Of a stretch of DNA of 64,000 nt, positions 1 through 8,537 are shown one piece after another. Location: contig NZ_CP059851.1 of assembly GCF_014117445.1 (NCBI RefSeq), positions 1,054,001 to 1,118,000 of the forward strand. The letters are read 5' to 3'. Origin of the DNA: Sandaracinobacteroides saxicola (GTDB lineage Bacteria; Pseudomonadota; Alphaproteobacteria; Sphingomonadales; Sphingomonadaceae). Each line of letters starts with the position of its first letter. Positions within the stretch are counted from its first letter, which is position 1. Made by a program: the position numbers and the translations under genes. Under the pieces are notes generated by a model. The model did no database searches and had not been told where the DNA came from. It was given only the letters and a program-made list of their open reading frames with translations.

Positions 1-332
1 CCGACGCCGTCGCTGAAGGGGTCGAGCTTTCCGTTGCGGTTGCGGTCGTGCAGGACGGCGACGGCATAGGTGCCGGGCACCGGCACGGTGGCGCAGACGG
101 TCATGCTGCCCTGGGGGGTCAGCGGGGTGTCGACACGGGTGACATATTTGCCGCTCACCAGAAACTCGCTCTCCAGCGCCCGGTAGAGCTGAACGCGCAG
201 CTGCCCGGATCGGTCCTTGAAGCCATATACGGTGACGCTGACCGCCGATCCCCCGTCGGGCGCGGTGCAGGCCGACGCGGGAACGGACGCCAGAAGCAGG
301 GCCAGCGCCAGCAGGGACGGGGGGTGTTTCAT
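1..332 (-). CDS. DUF2141 family secreted protein (3' end outside window)
   Basis: Partial gene: about 110 residues are visible and the C-terminus runs off the left edge. It starts with ATG at 332 and a clear signal peptide (MKHPPSLLALALLLASVPASA). The mature part has a beta-rich DUF2141-like pattern: VYGFKDRSGQLRVQLY, then PVPGTYAVAVLHDRNRNGKLD, the usual Gly-Thr-Tyr-Ala-Val plus Asp/Asn-rich loop of that family. DUF2141 proteins are small exported proteins of unknown function, common in sphingomonads. It is divergent from lptF with about 100 bp between the starts, so the shared gap probably holds both promoters. A small inverted repeat (CATGCT/AGCATG, 344-360) lies in that gap. Family call is good; no function is assigned. 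Confidence 0.8.
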   Translation of the reverse strand, partial: MKHPPSLLALALLLASVPASACTAPDGGSAVSVTVYGFKDRSGQLRVQLYRALESEFLVSGKYVTRVDTPLTPQGSMTVCATVPVPGTYAVAVLHDRNRNGKLDPFSDGV

Positions 333-430
333 GGAAAGCCTGTCATGCTTTGGCAGCATGTTGCGGCCAGAATCGGGCAGGGGCAGAGGGAATATGGATT
401 TTCCCGCGAAAGCCGCTTACCACGGTGGCC

Positions 431-1645
431 ATGGCGTTCCTTACGCGGTTCGACCGCTATCTGTTCCGGTTGATCATCGTGCCGCTGTTCGCCACGCTGG
501 TGATCGCGGCCATGCTGCTGCTGTTGGACAAGATGTTGAACCTGTTCAACTTCGTCATCTCGGAAGGCGGCCCGGTGGGCGTGGTGTGGCAGATGCTGGG
601 CAATTTGCTGCCGGAATATCTGTCGCTGGGCATCCCGATCGGCGTGATGCTGGGGATTTTGCTCGCGTTCCGCCGGCTGGCGCTGTCGTCGGAACTGGAC
701 GCGCTGCGCGCGGTGGGGATCGGCTATGGACGGCTGCTGCGCGTGCCCTATCTGTTCGCGCTGTTCTTCGCGCTGGTAAACCTGGGGATCGTGGGATTCC
801 TGCAGCCGATCAGCCGCTACACCTATGAGGGGCTGCGCTATGAATTGCGCTCGGGCGCCTTGGGGGCCTCGATCAAGGTGGGGGCGTTCGCGCGACTCTC
901 CGACCGGATGACGTTGCGGGTGGAGGAGAGTTTCAACAAGGGCGCCGACCTGCGCGGGGTGTTCGTGCGCGCCTCGGCCGTCGATGGCCGCAGCCTGGCG
1001 GTGAGCGCGGCGCGCGGGACCTTTCTGCGCACGGACGACCCCGATGTCATCATCCTGCGGCTGCGGGAAGGCACGCTGGTGCATGATGCGCCGGGATTCG
1101 GCGTGCCGCGCGTGTTGAGTTTCCTGCAGCATGACCTGCCCATCGACCTGCCGGCGATGGACAATTTCCGCGCGCGGGGTGGCCGCAACATGGAGCTGAC
1201 GGTGCCGGAGCTGTGGCGGTTCGGGCATGATCCGACGCTGACGGCGGAGGCGCGGAACAGCGCGCTCGCCTCCTTCCACCGGCGGGTGGTGCAGTGCGTG
1301 GTGATGTTCCTGCTGCCGCTGCTGGCGGTGGCGCTGGCGGTGCCGCCGAAGCGCAGCACCTCGGCATTGGGGGTGTTCCTGTCGGTGATCCTGCTGGTGA
1401 CCTATCACAAGCTGACCGAATATGGCGAGCGGATGGGGAGCATCGGCCGGGTCGACCCGCTGCTGGCGCAATGGGTGCCGTACGCGCTGTTCGCCGCGCT
1501 GAGCATCTGGCTCTACCATGTGCTGGCGCACAAGCCGGGGGGGCAGCCGATCGGGGCGCTGGACCGCGGGGTCGGCAAGCTGGCGGGGGCGGCAAAGCGG
1601 CTGTTCGCGCGGCCATGGCGCGATGACGCGCGGAGCGCGGGCTGA
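431..1645 (+). CDS. lptF: LPS export ABC transporter permease LptF
   Basis: 404-residue inner-membrane permease of the LptB2FGC machine that lifts lipopolysaccharide from the inner membrane towards the LptA bridge. It shows the YjgP/YjgQ architecture: one transmembrane segment near residues 12-35, two more to about 125, a periplasmic domain (about 130-270) and three C-terminal segments (about 285-380). Typical LptF signatures are FDRYLFRLIIVPL at the start and SSELDALRAVGIGYGRLL, the coupling-helix region. I chose ATG at 431 because it gives the conserved N-terminus; an upstream in-frame ATG at 350 adds an implausible Cys/Arg-rich leader. It overlaps lptG by one base (TGATG), so the two are translationally coupled. 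High confidence. Confidence 0.95.
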   Translation: MAFLTRFDRYLFRLIIVPLFATLVIAAMLLLLDKMLNLFNFVISEGGPVGVVWQMLGNLLPEYLSLGIPIGVMLGILLAFRRLALSSELDALRAVGIGYGRLLRVPYLFALFFALVNLGIVGFLQPISRYTYEGLRYELRSGALGASIKVGAFARLSDRMTLRVEESFNKGADLRGVFVRASAVDGRSLAVSAARGTFLRTDDPDVIILRLREGTLVHDAPGFGVPRVLSFLQHDLPIDLPAMDNFRARGGRNMELTVPELWRFGHDPTLTAEARNSALASFHRRVVQCVVMFLLPLLAVALAVPPKRSTSALGVFLSVILLVTYHKLTEYGERMGSIGRVDPLLAQWVPYALFAALSIWLYHVLAHKPGGQPIGALDRGVGKLAGAAKRLFARPWRDDARSAG

Positions 1646-2739
1646 TGCTGGCACGGCTGTTTCCGTCATCCACCCTCGCGCGATATACGGGGCTGATGTT
1701 CCTGTGGCGCAGCCTTGCCTTCCTGGCGGGCATCGTCATCATTTTGCAGACGCTCGACCTGCTGGGGGAATCGGGCGAGATCCTGAAGGTGGCGGGTAAT
1801 GGCGAGGCCGACCTGTGGCGTTATGTCAGCCTGCGGCTGCCGCAGCTGATCGCGCTGTTCCTGCCCTTCTGCGTGCTGCTGGGCACGCTGCTGACGCTGA
1901 TGACGCTCAACCAGAACAGCGAGATCGTGATCCTGAAGGCCGCGGGGATCAGCGCGCACCAGATCCTGGCGCCGCTGATCCTGGTGGCACTGGGGGTGGC
2001 GGCGGTGAGCTTCACCTTCAACGAGACGGTGCTGACGCGGGCGAAGAGCGAGTTCGACCGGTGGAAGGCGGCGGATTATCATCCGGTGCCGAAGGTCGCG
2101 CCGACCAATACGCAGGTCTGGGTGCGGGTGGGGGCGGATCTCTATCATGCCGACCAGGTGCGCGGGGTCGGTGCGTCGACGATGCTCGTCAACCTGACGG
2201 TCTATGACCGGGAGAATGACCGGCTGTTGCGCATCGTCCGCGCCGACAGCGCGATCCCCGAGGCGGCGGGCTGGCGGCTGCGGCAGGTGCGGCGGTTCGA
2301 TGTCGCGTCGGGGCGGCAGGAGCGGATGACGACGCTGGACCTGCCGTCGCAGGCGGAGCCGGCGCAGTTCACGACGCAGAATGTCAATGCCGACCATCTG
2401 CCCTTCTGGAAATTGTGGCCCGCGGTCAATGACCTGCGGGCGGCGGGCAAGCCGACGGATACGCTGGTCGCAAAGCTGAACCACAAGATTTCTGGCCCGC
2501 TTTCCGCCGCGCTGATGCCATTGCTGGGGGCGGTGGCGGCGTTCGGGCTGGCGCGGTCGGGGCGGCTGTTCGTGCGTGCGGTGATCGGCCTGGCGCTGGG
2601 CTTTGCGTTTTTCGTGGCGGACAATTTTGCCATGGCGATGGCGGATTTCGGCAGCCTGCCGCCGATCGCCGCCGCCTGGGCACCGTTTCTGCTGTTCCTG
2701 CTGGTGGGGGAAGCGGTGCTGTTCCGCACCGAGGAATGA
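1645..2739 (+). CDS. lptG: LPS export ABC transporter permease LptG
   Basis: 364-residue partner of LptF with the same six-helix plus periplasmic-domain layout. The N-terminal part reads STLARYTGLMFLWRSLAFL. The coupling region is LNQNSEIVILKAAGIS (about residues 89-104), characteristic of LptG (NSEI.. and KAAG). It forms the heterodimeric channel with LptF and needs LptB ATPase, LptC and LptA, none of which lie in this window. The start codon overlaps the lptF stop, and its own stop overlaps the next start (ATGA at 2736-2739), so the flippase-like gene downstream is probably in the same transcript. Length is normal for the family. Confidence 0.95.
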   Translation: MLARLFPSSTLARYTGLMFLWRSLAFLAGIVIILQTLDLLGESGEILKVAGNGEADLWRYVSLRLPQLIALFLPFCVLLGTLLTLMTLNQNSEIVILKAAGISAHQILAPLILVALGVAAVSFTFNETVLTRAKSEFDRWKAADYHPVPKVAPTNTQVWVRVGADLYHADQVRGVGASTMLVNLTVYDRENDRLLRIVRADSAIPEAAGWRLRQVRRFDVASGRQERMTTLDLPSQAEPAQFTTQNVNADHLPFWKLWPAVNDLRAAGKPTDTLVAKLNHKISGPLSAALMPLLGAVAAFGLARSGRLFVRAVIGLALGFAFFVADNFAMAMADFGSLPPIAAAWAPFLLFLLVGEAVLFRTEE

Positions 2740-3974
2740 GCGCCTTTGCCCGTGCCTTCCGCGTGGGGGCGCTGGGGCGGTTGGGGGCGGCGATCGACAT
2801 TGGCGCGGTGCCGCTGCTGGTCTGGCTCTATGGGCTGGAGATTTACGCCGGCTATGCCATCGCTGCGGCGGCGCTGACGCTGGGGCTGGGCAGCCTGGAC
2901 CTGGGCATGTCGGCGGCGGTGCAGCGGTTCGTGCCGCGGCTGACGGCGCCGCGGCGGCTGGTGGGGTGGGCGCTGGGCATCGGGGTGCTGCCGGCGCTGC
3001 TGTTGGGCGCGGCGGGGGCGGTGTTGGCGCCGACACCGATTTGGGCCGTTGTGGGACTTTTATTGCCGGTGGTGGTGGCAGGTGATCTGCTTGGTGCTGT
3101 TTTGCGGGCGAAACAGGATTTCACAGGTGATGTCATGCTGCGACTGTTCGCCGAACCTGGTCTGCGCGTGGGGTTGGCGGTGGCGGCGCTGCTGCTGGCG
3201 CCGGCAACGGCGCTGACGCTGTTGCTGGCGCATGGTGGCGCGGCGGTGGCTGTGGTGCTGCTGTTGCTGGCGCGGTTGCGGCGACAGATGGGGCCGGCGG
3301 GGGAGCGGGTTGCGGTGGTGCCGCTGCTGGCGCCGTTGCTGGGGCGGGGCCTGGCGCTGGCGCCGGGTGCGTTGCTGCGGCGGGCGCTGGCCGATGGGCC
3401 GCCGCTGCTGATGGCGGTGATGGTGCCGGCCGGCGCGGCCGGTGCGGCGGCGCTGTTCCTGTTCGCGCGCAAGCTGGCGTCGGTGCCGCAGCTGCTGCGG
3501 ACGGTGATCGCCGCGGTGATGCCGTCGGTCGCGGCCGCGGCGGAAACGGGCGCGCGGCTGGCGTTGCTGGATGAGGCGCGACGGACGGCGTTGCGGCTGG
3601 GGCTGCCGCTGGGCCTGTTGATGCTGGCCTTGCTGCCGCTGCTGGCACGGGGGGCCTTGGCGGGGGCGGTGGTTCCGGGCGTGCTGCTGATCGGGGCGCG
3701 GACGGTGGAGGCGGTGCTGAGCCCGCACGCGGCGCTGGTGGAGGTGCTGGCGCCGCCGCGGGTGCCGCTGGCGATCAGTGGCGTGGGTGTGCTGCTTGCC
3801 GGCGGCATGTTGGTGCTGCTGCCGCTTGCGGTGCCGGCCGATGCCTTTGCCGCCGCGGTGTCGGTGGCGGTGGCGGCGGGGGCGTTGCTGTCGGCGATCG
3901 CGGCGCATCGATTGTTGCCGGGTGCGACCTTGTTGCCCGGGGGGCGGGGTGGCGGAACGGCGCGGGCGTCCTAA
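2736..3974 (+). CDS. MVF/MATE-type polysaccharide flippase-like membrane protein
   Basis: 412-residue, very hydrophobic protein with about 12 predicted membrane helices, rich in Ala, Leu and Val and with few charged loops. The opening (FRVGALGRLGAAIDIGAVPLL) followed by long helices is typical of lipopolysaccharide or teichoic-acid type flippases (Wzx/RfbX class in the MVF superfamily). Such proteins move lipid-linked sugars across the inner membrane. It is joined to lptG by a four-base overlap, so a role in envelope glycolipid assembly is likely, but the substrate cannot be read from sequence. It is a different protein from the Wzx-like gene at 29.4-30.6 kb. Superfamily call moderate, function inferred. 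Confidence 0.65.
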   Translation: MSAFARAFRVGALGRLGAAIDIGAVPLLVWLYGLEIYAGYAIAAAALTLGLGSLDLGMSAAVQRFVPRLTAPRRLVGWALGIGVLPALLLGAAGAVLAPTPIWAVVGLLLPVVVAGDLLGAVLRAKQDFTGDVMLRLFAEPGLRVGLAVAALLLAPATALTLLLAHGGAAVAVVLLLLARLRRQMGPAGERVAVVPLLAPLLGRGLALAPGALLRRALADGPPLLMAVMVPAGAAGAAALFLFARKLASVPQLLRTVIAAVMPSVAAAAETGARLALLDEARRTALRLGLPLGLLMLALLPLLARGALAGAVVPGVLLIGARTVEAVLSPHAALVEVLAPPRVPLAISGVGVLLAGGMLVLLPLAVPADAFAAAVSVAVAAGALLSAIAAHRLLPGATLLPGGRGGGTARAS

Positions 3975-4005
3975 ATTCGCCGTATTGCAACCATAGGGCG
4001 CGGTC

Positions 4006-4836
4006 ATGACGATCTCTGCGACATTGCTGAAGGTGGCCCATGCGGCGCGGCCGGGCATCTGGAACCAGCGGCATCACCTGGACCGCATGACCCTGCGGCA
4101 ACTGGTGGTGGCCTATTTCCAATATTATGCCATCCAGGCCTATCTGCTGCTGGCGGTGGTGAGCGCGGTGGTGGCGTTCTACAACCCGCCGTCGCTGCTG
4201 GCGGGCAGTGTGGCGGCGCTGTTCGTGGTGACGGCCTATCCGTTGATCTGGTATGCGCTGCATCGCTGGGTGCTGCACGGCAAGTGGATGTGGAAATCGC
4301 CGCTGACCGCGCGCACCTGGAAGCGCATTCATTATGACCATCACCAGGACCCCAATCACCTGGAGATCCTGTTCGGCGCGCTCTACACCACGCTGCCGAC
4401 GATCGTGGTGGCGACGGTGCCGGTCGGCTGGCTGATCGGTGGGCTGGGGGGCGCTGCGGTGGCATTGTGCGCCGGGTTGCTGACGACCTGCGTCTATGAG
4501 TTCGTGCACTGCATCCAGCATCTGAGCTACAAGCCGAAGAACCGGGTGCTGGCGGCGATGAAGGCGCGGCACATGGCGCACCATTTCCATGATGAGAGCG
4601 GCAATTTCGGCATCACCAGCTTCTGGCCGGACCGGCTGTTCGGCACCTTTTATGAGCGGGAGCAGCGCAAGCTGAAGAGCGCGACGGTGTTCAACCTGGG
4701 CTATACCGACGAGGTGGCGCGGCATTACCCGTGGGTGGCGGCCATGTCGGACGGGGTGGCGAAGGGGCATCCGCGGCGGCGGGCGGCGGCAAACGAGGCG
4801 GCGAACGACAGCATGCCGGCAGACAGCGCGGCGTGA
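4006..4836 (+). CDS. Sterol desaturase / fatty acid hydroxylase family protein
   Basis: 276-residue integral membrane di-iron enzyme. The histidine clusters are all present: HRWVLH (residues 86-91), HYDHH (109-113) with a further H118, HCIQH (168-172) and HMAHHFH (189-195). The last three clusters match the HxHH-type signature of the family. Membrane segments are near 40-60, 67-85 and 128-163. Members hydroxylate or desaturate sterols, carotenoids, fatty acids or lipid A acyl chains; which applies here is unknown. The C-terminal tail (about 250-276) is Ala/Arg-rich and unlikely to be catalytic. Its stop overlaps the GTG start of the next gene, suggesting co-expression. Confidence 0.85.
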   Translation: MTISATLLKVAHAARPGIWNQRHHLDRMTLRQLVVAYFQYYAIQAYLLLAVVSAVVAFYNPPSLLAGSVAALFVVTAYPLIWYALHRWVLHGKWMWKSPLTARTWKRIHYDHHQDPNHLEILFGALYTTLPTIVVATVPVGWLIGGLGGAAVALCAGLLTTCVYEFVHCIQHLSYKPKNRVLAAMKARHMAHHFHDESGNFGITSFWPDRLFGTFYEREQRKLKSATVFNLGYTDEVARHYPWVAAMSDGVAKGHPRRRAAANEAANDSMPADSAA

Positions 4837-5969
4837 CGGTTTCCATCCGCCCCGTCCTGAGCGGGGCAGACCGCAAGGCGTTCGTCGATCTGGCGTGGCG
4901 CATCTATGGCGATGATCCGGCCTGGGTGCCGCCGCTGAAGTCCGAGGTGCACGGGCTGATTGCCGAAAGGGGATCCAACCCCTGGTTCGAACATGGCGAG
5001 GCGGCCTTCTGGCTGGCGGAGCGTGACGGGGTGCCGGTGGGACGGGTGTCGGCACAGGTGGACCGGCTGGTGCAGGAGCGGCGGCCGGGGCTGGGGCAAT
5101 GGGGGTTCTTCGACTATGTCGATGATCCATCGGTGGGCGCCGCGCTGATCGCGACGGCCGAGGCGTGGCTGCGCGGCAAGGGGATGACCATCGCGCAGGG
5201 GCCCTTGTCCTTGGGCATCTGGGACGAGCCGGGGCTGCTGGTCAGCGGCTTTGACACCAGGCCGACGGTGATGATGGGGCACCACCGCGCCTGGTTCGAG
5301 CGCGACGTGCTGGCGGCGGGCTATCGGGGCGTGAGGGACCTGCACGCCTGGGAGCTGGACATCAGCAAGCCCTTTCCGCCGCTGGTGCAGCGCATCGTGG
5401 CGGCGGGGGAGAAGGGCGGACGCATCCGCATCCGCGAGATCGACAAGGCGCGCTTTGCGCAGGAGGCGGCGCTGGTGCTGTCGATCCTGAACGAGGCCTG
5501 GTCGGAGAATTGGGGGTTCGTGCCGCTGACCGACGCCGAGGTGGCCTATGTCGGCAAGAAGCTGAAGCCGATCGTGTTCGCCGACCTGGTGCGCATCGCC
5601 GAATATGACGGCGAGCCGGTGGCCTTCATGATCACGCTGCCCGATGTCAACGAGCTGACGGCGGACCTGGATGGCCGGCTGTTTCCGTTCGGCTGGGCGA
5701 AGCTGTTGTGGCGGTTGCGCAAACCGAAGGTCAGCCGCATGCGCGTGCCGCTGATGGGGGTGCGGACGCATTTGCAGGGGACGCGCGCGGCGTCGATGAT
5801 GGCGTTCATGATGATCGAGTATATCCGGCGGGCGTCGGTGGCGAATTATGGCGCGACGCGGGGGGAAATCGGCTGGATCCTGGAGGACAATGAGCCGATG
5901 CGCAGCATCGCCAAGGCGATCGACAGCGAGATCAGCCGCACCTACCGGATTTTCGAAAAGCCGCTCTGA
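4833..5969 (+). CDS. GNAT-like N-acyltransferase, YghO-type
   Basis: 378-residue soluble protein starting at GTG 4833 (GTGA overlap with the hydroxylase stop); longer upstream starts lie inside the hydroxylase gene and give a low-complexity leader. The opening SIRPVLSGADRKAFVDLAWR, then DDPAWVPPLKSEV and NPWFEHGEAAFWLAERDG, is the typical start of the YghO-like group, whose members carry acyl-CoA N-acyltransferase folds. A second GNAT-like half covers about 210-340 (for example GEPVAFMITLPDVNE). No experimentally known substrate that I can name. Coupled to a fatty acid hydroxylase, so a lipid or envelope substrate is a reasonable guess but only that. Confidence 0.75.
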   Translation: MTVSIRPVLSGADRKAFVDLAWRIYGDDPAWVPPLKSEVHGLIAERGSNPWFEHGEAAFWLAERDGVPVGRVSAQVDRLVQERRPGLGQWGFFDYVDDPSVGAALIATAEAWLRGKGMTIAQGPLSLGIWDEPGLLVSGFDTRPTVMMGHHRAWFERDVLAAGYRGVRDLHAWELDISKPFPPLVQRIVAAGEKGGRIRIREIDKARFAQEAALVLSILNEAWSENWGFVPLTDAEVAYVGKKLKPIVFADLVRIAEYDGEPVAFMITLPDVNELTADLDGRLFPFGWAKLLWRLRKPKVSRMRVPLMGVRTHLQGTRAASMMAFMMIEYIRRASVANYGATRGEIGWILEDNEPMRSIAKAIDSEISRTYRIFEKPL

Positions 5970-6031
5970 CCCTGCTTGCCGGCGGGGCCGGGCCGGGGCA
6001 TCCTGAGGCCCTTGTGGTGAGGGAGGCGTTG

Positions 6032-7348
6032 ATGCGGTTTCTGTCTGGATTGATGGCGCTGTGCCTGACGCTGCTGGCGGCAGTGCCGGCGGCGGCGGAG
6101 GCGCTGCTGTTGCGCAACGTGCGGGTGCTGGACGTGGTGGCCGGGCGGCTGGGGCCGGCGACCGATGTCAGCGTGCGCGACGGGGTGATCCAGCGCATCG
6201 CGCCCGGGCAGGCGGCGGACGGCGCCCGGGTGATCGATGGCCGTGGCGGCACGCTGATGCCGGGCCTGATCGATGTGCATGTGCACATGATGTTCAACGC
6301 CTTCGGGCCGGCGGACCTGGGGCGGGACGACCTGACGCCGGACAGGATCGCCGCCGCCGCGGGGGCGCAGGCGCGGGCGATGCTGTTGCGGGGGTTCACC
6401 GCGGTGCGCGATGTCGGCGGGCCGGTGTGGCCGTTGAAGGCCGCGATCGACGCGGGGAAGGTGCCGGGGCCGCGCATCTGGCCATCGGGCAACATGATCA
6501 GCCAGACCAGTGGCCATGCCGACCTCAGGGCGCGCGACGAGCCGTCGCGGCGGTTCAGCGGCAAGCTGAGCCGGGTGGAGAAATTCGACATCGGGATCAT
6601 CGCCGACGGGCGTGACGAGGTGCTGACGGCGGTGCGCGAGAATCTGCGGATGGGCGCCAGCCAGATCAAGATCAGCGCGGGTGGCGGGACCTCATCCGAA
6701 TATGATCCGCTGGATGTGACGCAATATACGCTGGATGAGATGAAGGCGGCGGTCGAGGCGGCGGACGATTGGAACACTTATGTGACAGTGCACGCCTATA
6801 CGCCGAAATCGGTGCGGCGGGCCATCGAGGCGGGGGTGAAGTGCATCGAGCATGGCCAGCTGCTGGACGAGGCGACGCTGAAGCTGATGGCCGAGAAGGG
6901 CATCTGGCTGTCGGGGCAGAATCTGGTCGCGACCACCGAGGCGATGGACGCGGGGCGGCGCGAGAAGCGGCGGCCGGTGATCGAGGGGCAGGACCGGGTG
7001 TGGCCGATGGCGAAGCGGCTGGGGGTGAAGCTGGCCTGGGGCACGGATTTCCTGTTCGAGCCGGACCTGAACGCGCAGCAGAATGCCTATATCCTGAGGC
7101 TGAAACCCTGGTTCACGCCGGCGGAGATCCTGAAGCTGGTGACGCATGACAATGCCCAGCTGCTGGCGCTGTCGGGGCCGCGCACGCCCTATCCGGGCAG
7201 GCTGGGCGTGGTGGAGCAGGGGGCGCTTGCCGACCTGATCCTGGTGGACGGCAACCCGCTGGCGAACATCGACCTGCTGGCGGCGCCGGCGACGAAATTC
7301 TCGATGATCATCAAGGGCGGCGAGGTGGTTCAGAGCCTGATCAAGTAG
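6032..7348 (+). CDS. Secreted metal-dependent amidohydrolase
   Basis: 438-residue enzyme with a signal peptide (MRFLSGLMALCLTLLAAVPA, then AAEA), so probably periplasmic. It follows the amidohydrolase-superfamily plan: N-terminal beta domain with NVRVLDVVAG, metal ligands in DVHVH (H83, H85), a likely carboxylated or binding Lys in QIKISAGGG, two further His in TVHAYTPKS and CIEHGQLL, the terminal Asp in WGTDF, and a closing composite beta domain (ADLILVDGNPL). It resembles the imidazolonepropionase/prolidase-like group that includes Xaa-Pro and Xaa-Arg dipeptidases. I chose ATG 6032 because GGGAGG sits 4-5 bases upstream; a GTG at 6014 is in frame. It converges with xthA and the two ends overlap by eight bases. 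Confidence 0.85.
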   Translation: MRFLSGLMALCLTLLAAVPAAAEALLLRNVRVLDVVAGRLGPATDVSVRDGVIQRIAPGQAADGARVIDGRGGTLMPGLIDVHVHMMFNAFGPADLGRDDLTPDRIAAAAGAQARAMLLRGFTAVRDVGGPVWPLKAAIDAGKVPGPRIWPSGNMISQTSGHADLRARDEPSRRFSGKLSRVEKFDIGIIADGRDEVLTAVRENLRMGASQIKISAGGGTSSEYDPLDVTQYTLDEMKAAVEAADDWNTYVTVHAYTPKSVRRAIEAGVKCIEHGQLLDEATLKLMAEKGIWLSGQNLVATTEAMDAGRREKRRPVIEGQDRVWPMAKRLGVKLAWGTDFLFEPDLNAQQNAYILRLKPWFTPAEILKLVTHDNAQLLALSGPRTPYPGRLGVVEQGALADLILVDGNPLANIDLLAAPATKFSMIIKGGEVVQSLIK

Positions 7349-8123
7349 CGGCGCGAAGCTGCACCCAGGCGGGGGCGTGGTCGCTGGCCTTGTCCTCGCC
7401 GCGGGTGTCGGCATCGACGCCGGCGTCCGCCAGGCGGTCCGCGGCAGCGGGCGACAGCAGCAGGTGGTCGATGCGGAAGCCCCAATTCTTCTGCCAGGCG
7501 CCGGCCTGATAGTCCCAATAGGTGTAGCAGGGGCTGTGCGGGTGACGGGTGCGGATCGCGTCGGTCCAGCCCTGGGCGAGCAGGCGGCGGAAGGCGGCGC
7601 GGCTTTGCGGCTGGGTCAGCGCGTCGTTCGCCATCATGGCGGGGCGGGCGATGTCGATCGTCGCATCCGTGGGGATGACGTTATAGTCGCCGAGCAGGAC
7701 GGTGGGGGTTTCGAGCGCGAGCAGCTGCGCGGCGTGGGCGTTGAGGCGTTCCATCCAGGCCAGCTTGTAGTCGAACTTGGGGCCGGGCTGCGGGTTGCCG
7801 TTGGGGAGGTAGAGGCAGCCGAGGCGGATGCCGGCGACCTCGGCTTCGAGGTAGCGGGCCTGTTCGTCGCCGTCGTCTCCGGGCAGGCCGGTTTGCGTGG
7901 GCGTGATGGCGGTGCGGGCGAGGATGGCGACGCCGTTGAAGCCCTTTTGACCGTGCGCGGCGACCTGCCAGCCGGCGTCATTCAGCGCCGCGACAGGGAC
8001 ATTGTCGGTCTGGCACTTGATTTCCTGGAGGACGACGATGTCGTTGCCGCTGTGGCCGAGATAGTCGAGCAGGCGGGGCAGGCGGGCGCCGATGCCGTTG
8101 ACGTTGTAGGTGGCGATCCTCAC
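7341..8123 (-). CDS. xthA: Exodeoxyribonuclease III
   Basis: 260-residue Mg-dependent AP endonuclease/3'-exonuclease of base excision repair. Diagnostic motifs are ATYNVNGI at the start, the metal-binding Glu in LQEIKCQ, the catalytic LLGDYNVIP, the GFRIDHLLLS segment and the closing SDHAPAWVQL with the catalytic Asp-His. Length matches the family. Start is GTG at 8123, overlapping the erpA-like stop by four bases, so it is the last gene of the minus-strand run that begins with panC. Its stop lies inside the end of the amidohydrolase on the other strand, so there is no intergenic terminator between the two. Confidence 0.95.
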   Translation of the reverse strand: MRIATYNVNGIGARLPRLLDYLGHSGNDIVVLQEIKCQTDNVPVAALNDAGWQVAAHGQKGFNGVAILARTAITPTQTGLPGDDGDEQARYLEAEVAGIRLGCLYLPNGNPQPGPKFDYKLAWMERLNAHAAQLLALETPTVLLGDYNVIPTDATIDIARPAMMANDALTQPQSRAAFRRLLAQGWTDAIRTRHPHSPCYTYWDYQAGAWQKNWGFRIDHLLLSPAAADRLADAGVDADTRGEDKASDHAPAWVQLRAAT

Positions 8124-8446
8124 ACCGAGAAGCTGGTGCCGCAGCCGCAGTTGGAGGCGGCGTTCGGATTCTTCACTTGGAAGGCGGCGCCGCCGAGCGA
8201 CTCGACATAATCGACGGTCGCGCCTTCGACGAAGGGCAGGCTGACACTGTCGACCAGCAGGCCAACGCCGTCGGTGGTGACTTCGGTATCGTCGTCGGTG
8301 GCGGCGTCATCGAGGCCGAACTTGTACTGGAATCCGGCGCAGCCGCCGCCATCGACGGAAAGGCGGAGCTTGAGCCCGGTCTTGCCTTGTCGTGCCGCGA
8401 TGGTCGCAACGCGGGCCGCGGCGGCGGGGGAGAGGGCGATGCTCAT
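8120..8446 (-). CDS. erpA: HesB/IscA-family iron-sulfur cluster insertion protein (ErpA-like)
   Basis: 108-residue A-type carrier that delivers Fe-S clusters to apo-proteins. The three ligand cysteines are C36 (in GGGCAGFQY), C100 and C102 (in NCGCG), the exact spacing of the IscA/ErpA/SufA family. The ASNCGCGTSFSV end is typical. I chose ATG 8446 (MSIALSP); an in-frame ATG 13 codons upstream adds an atypical leader. ErpA, IscA and SufA cannot be separated firmly by eye; ErpA is the usual name for a standalone copy away from isc/suf. Translationally coupled to xthA. A 91-bp gap upstream (8447-8537) separates it from the M23 peptidase gene and shows nothing obvious. Confidence 0.88.
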   Translation of the reverse strand: MSIALSPAAAARVATIAARQGKTGLKLRLSVDGGGCAGFQYKFGLDDAATDDDTEVTTDGVGLLVDSVSLPFVEGATVDYVESLGGAAFQVKNPNAASNCGCGTSFSV

Positions 8447-8537
8447 GGCGGCTAGATAGGCGTTGCGCGCGGTGGCGGCAAGCACGGGGCGTTCTGGGCG
8501 GCGTTATTGCGCCTTGGCCCGTTGCGGCCCGACGCCG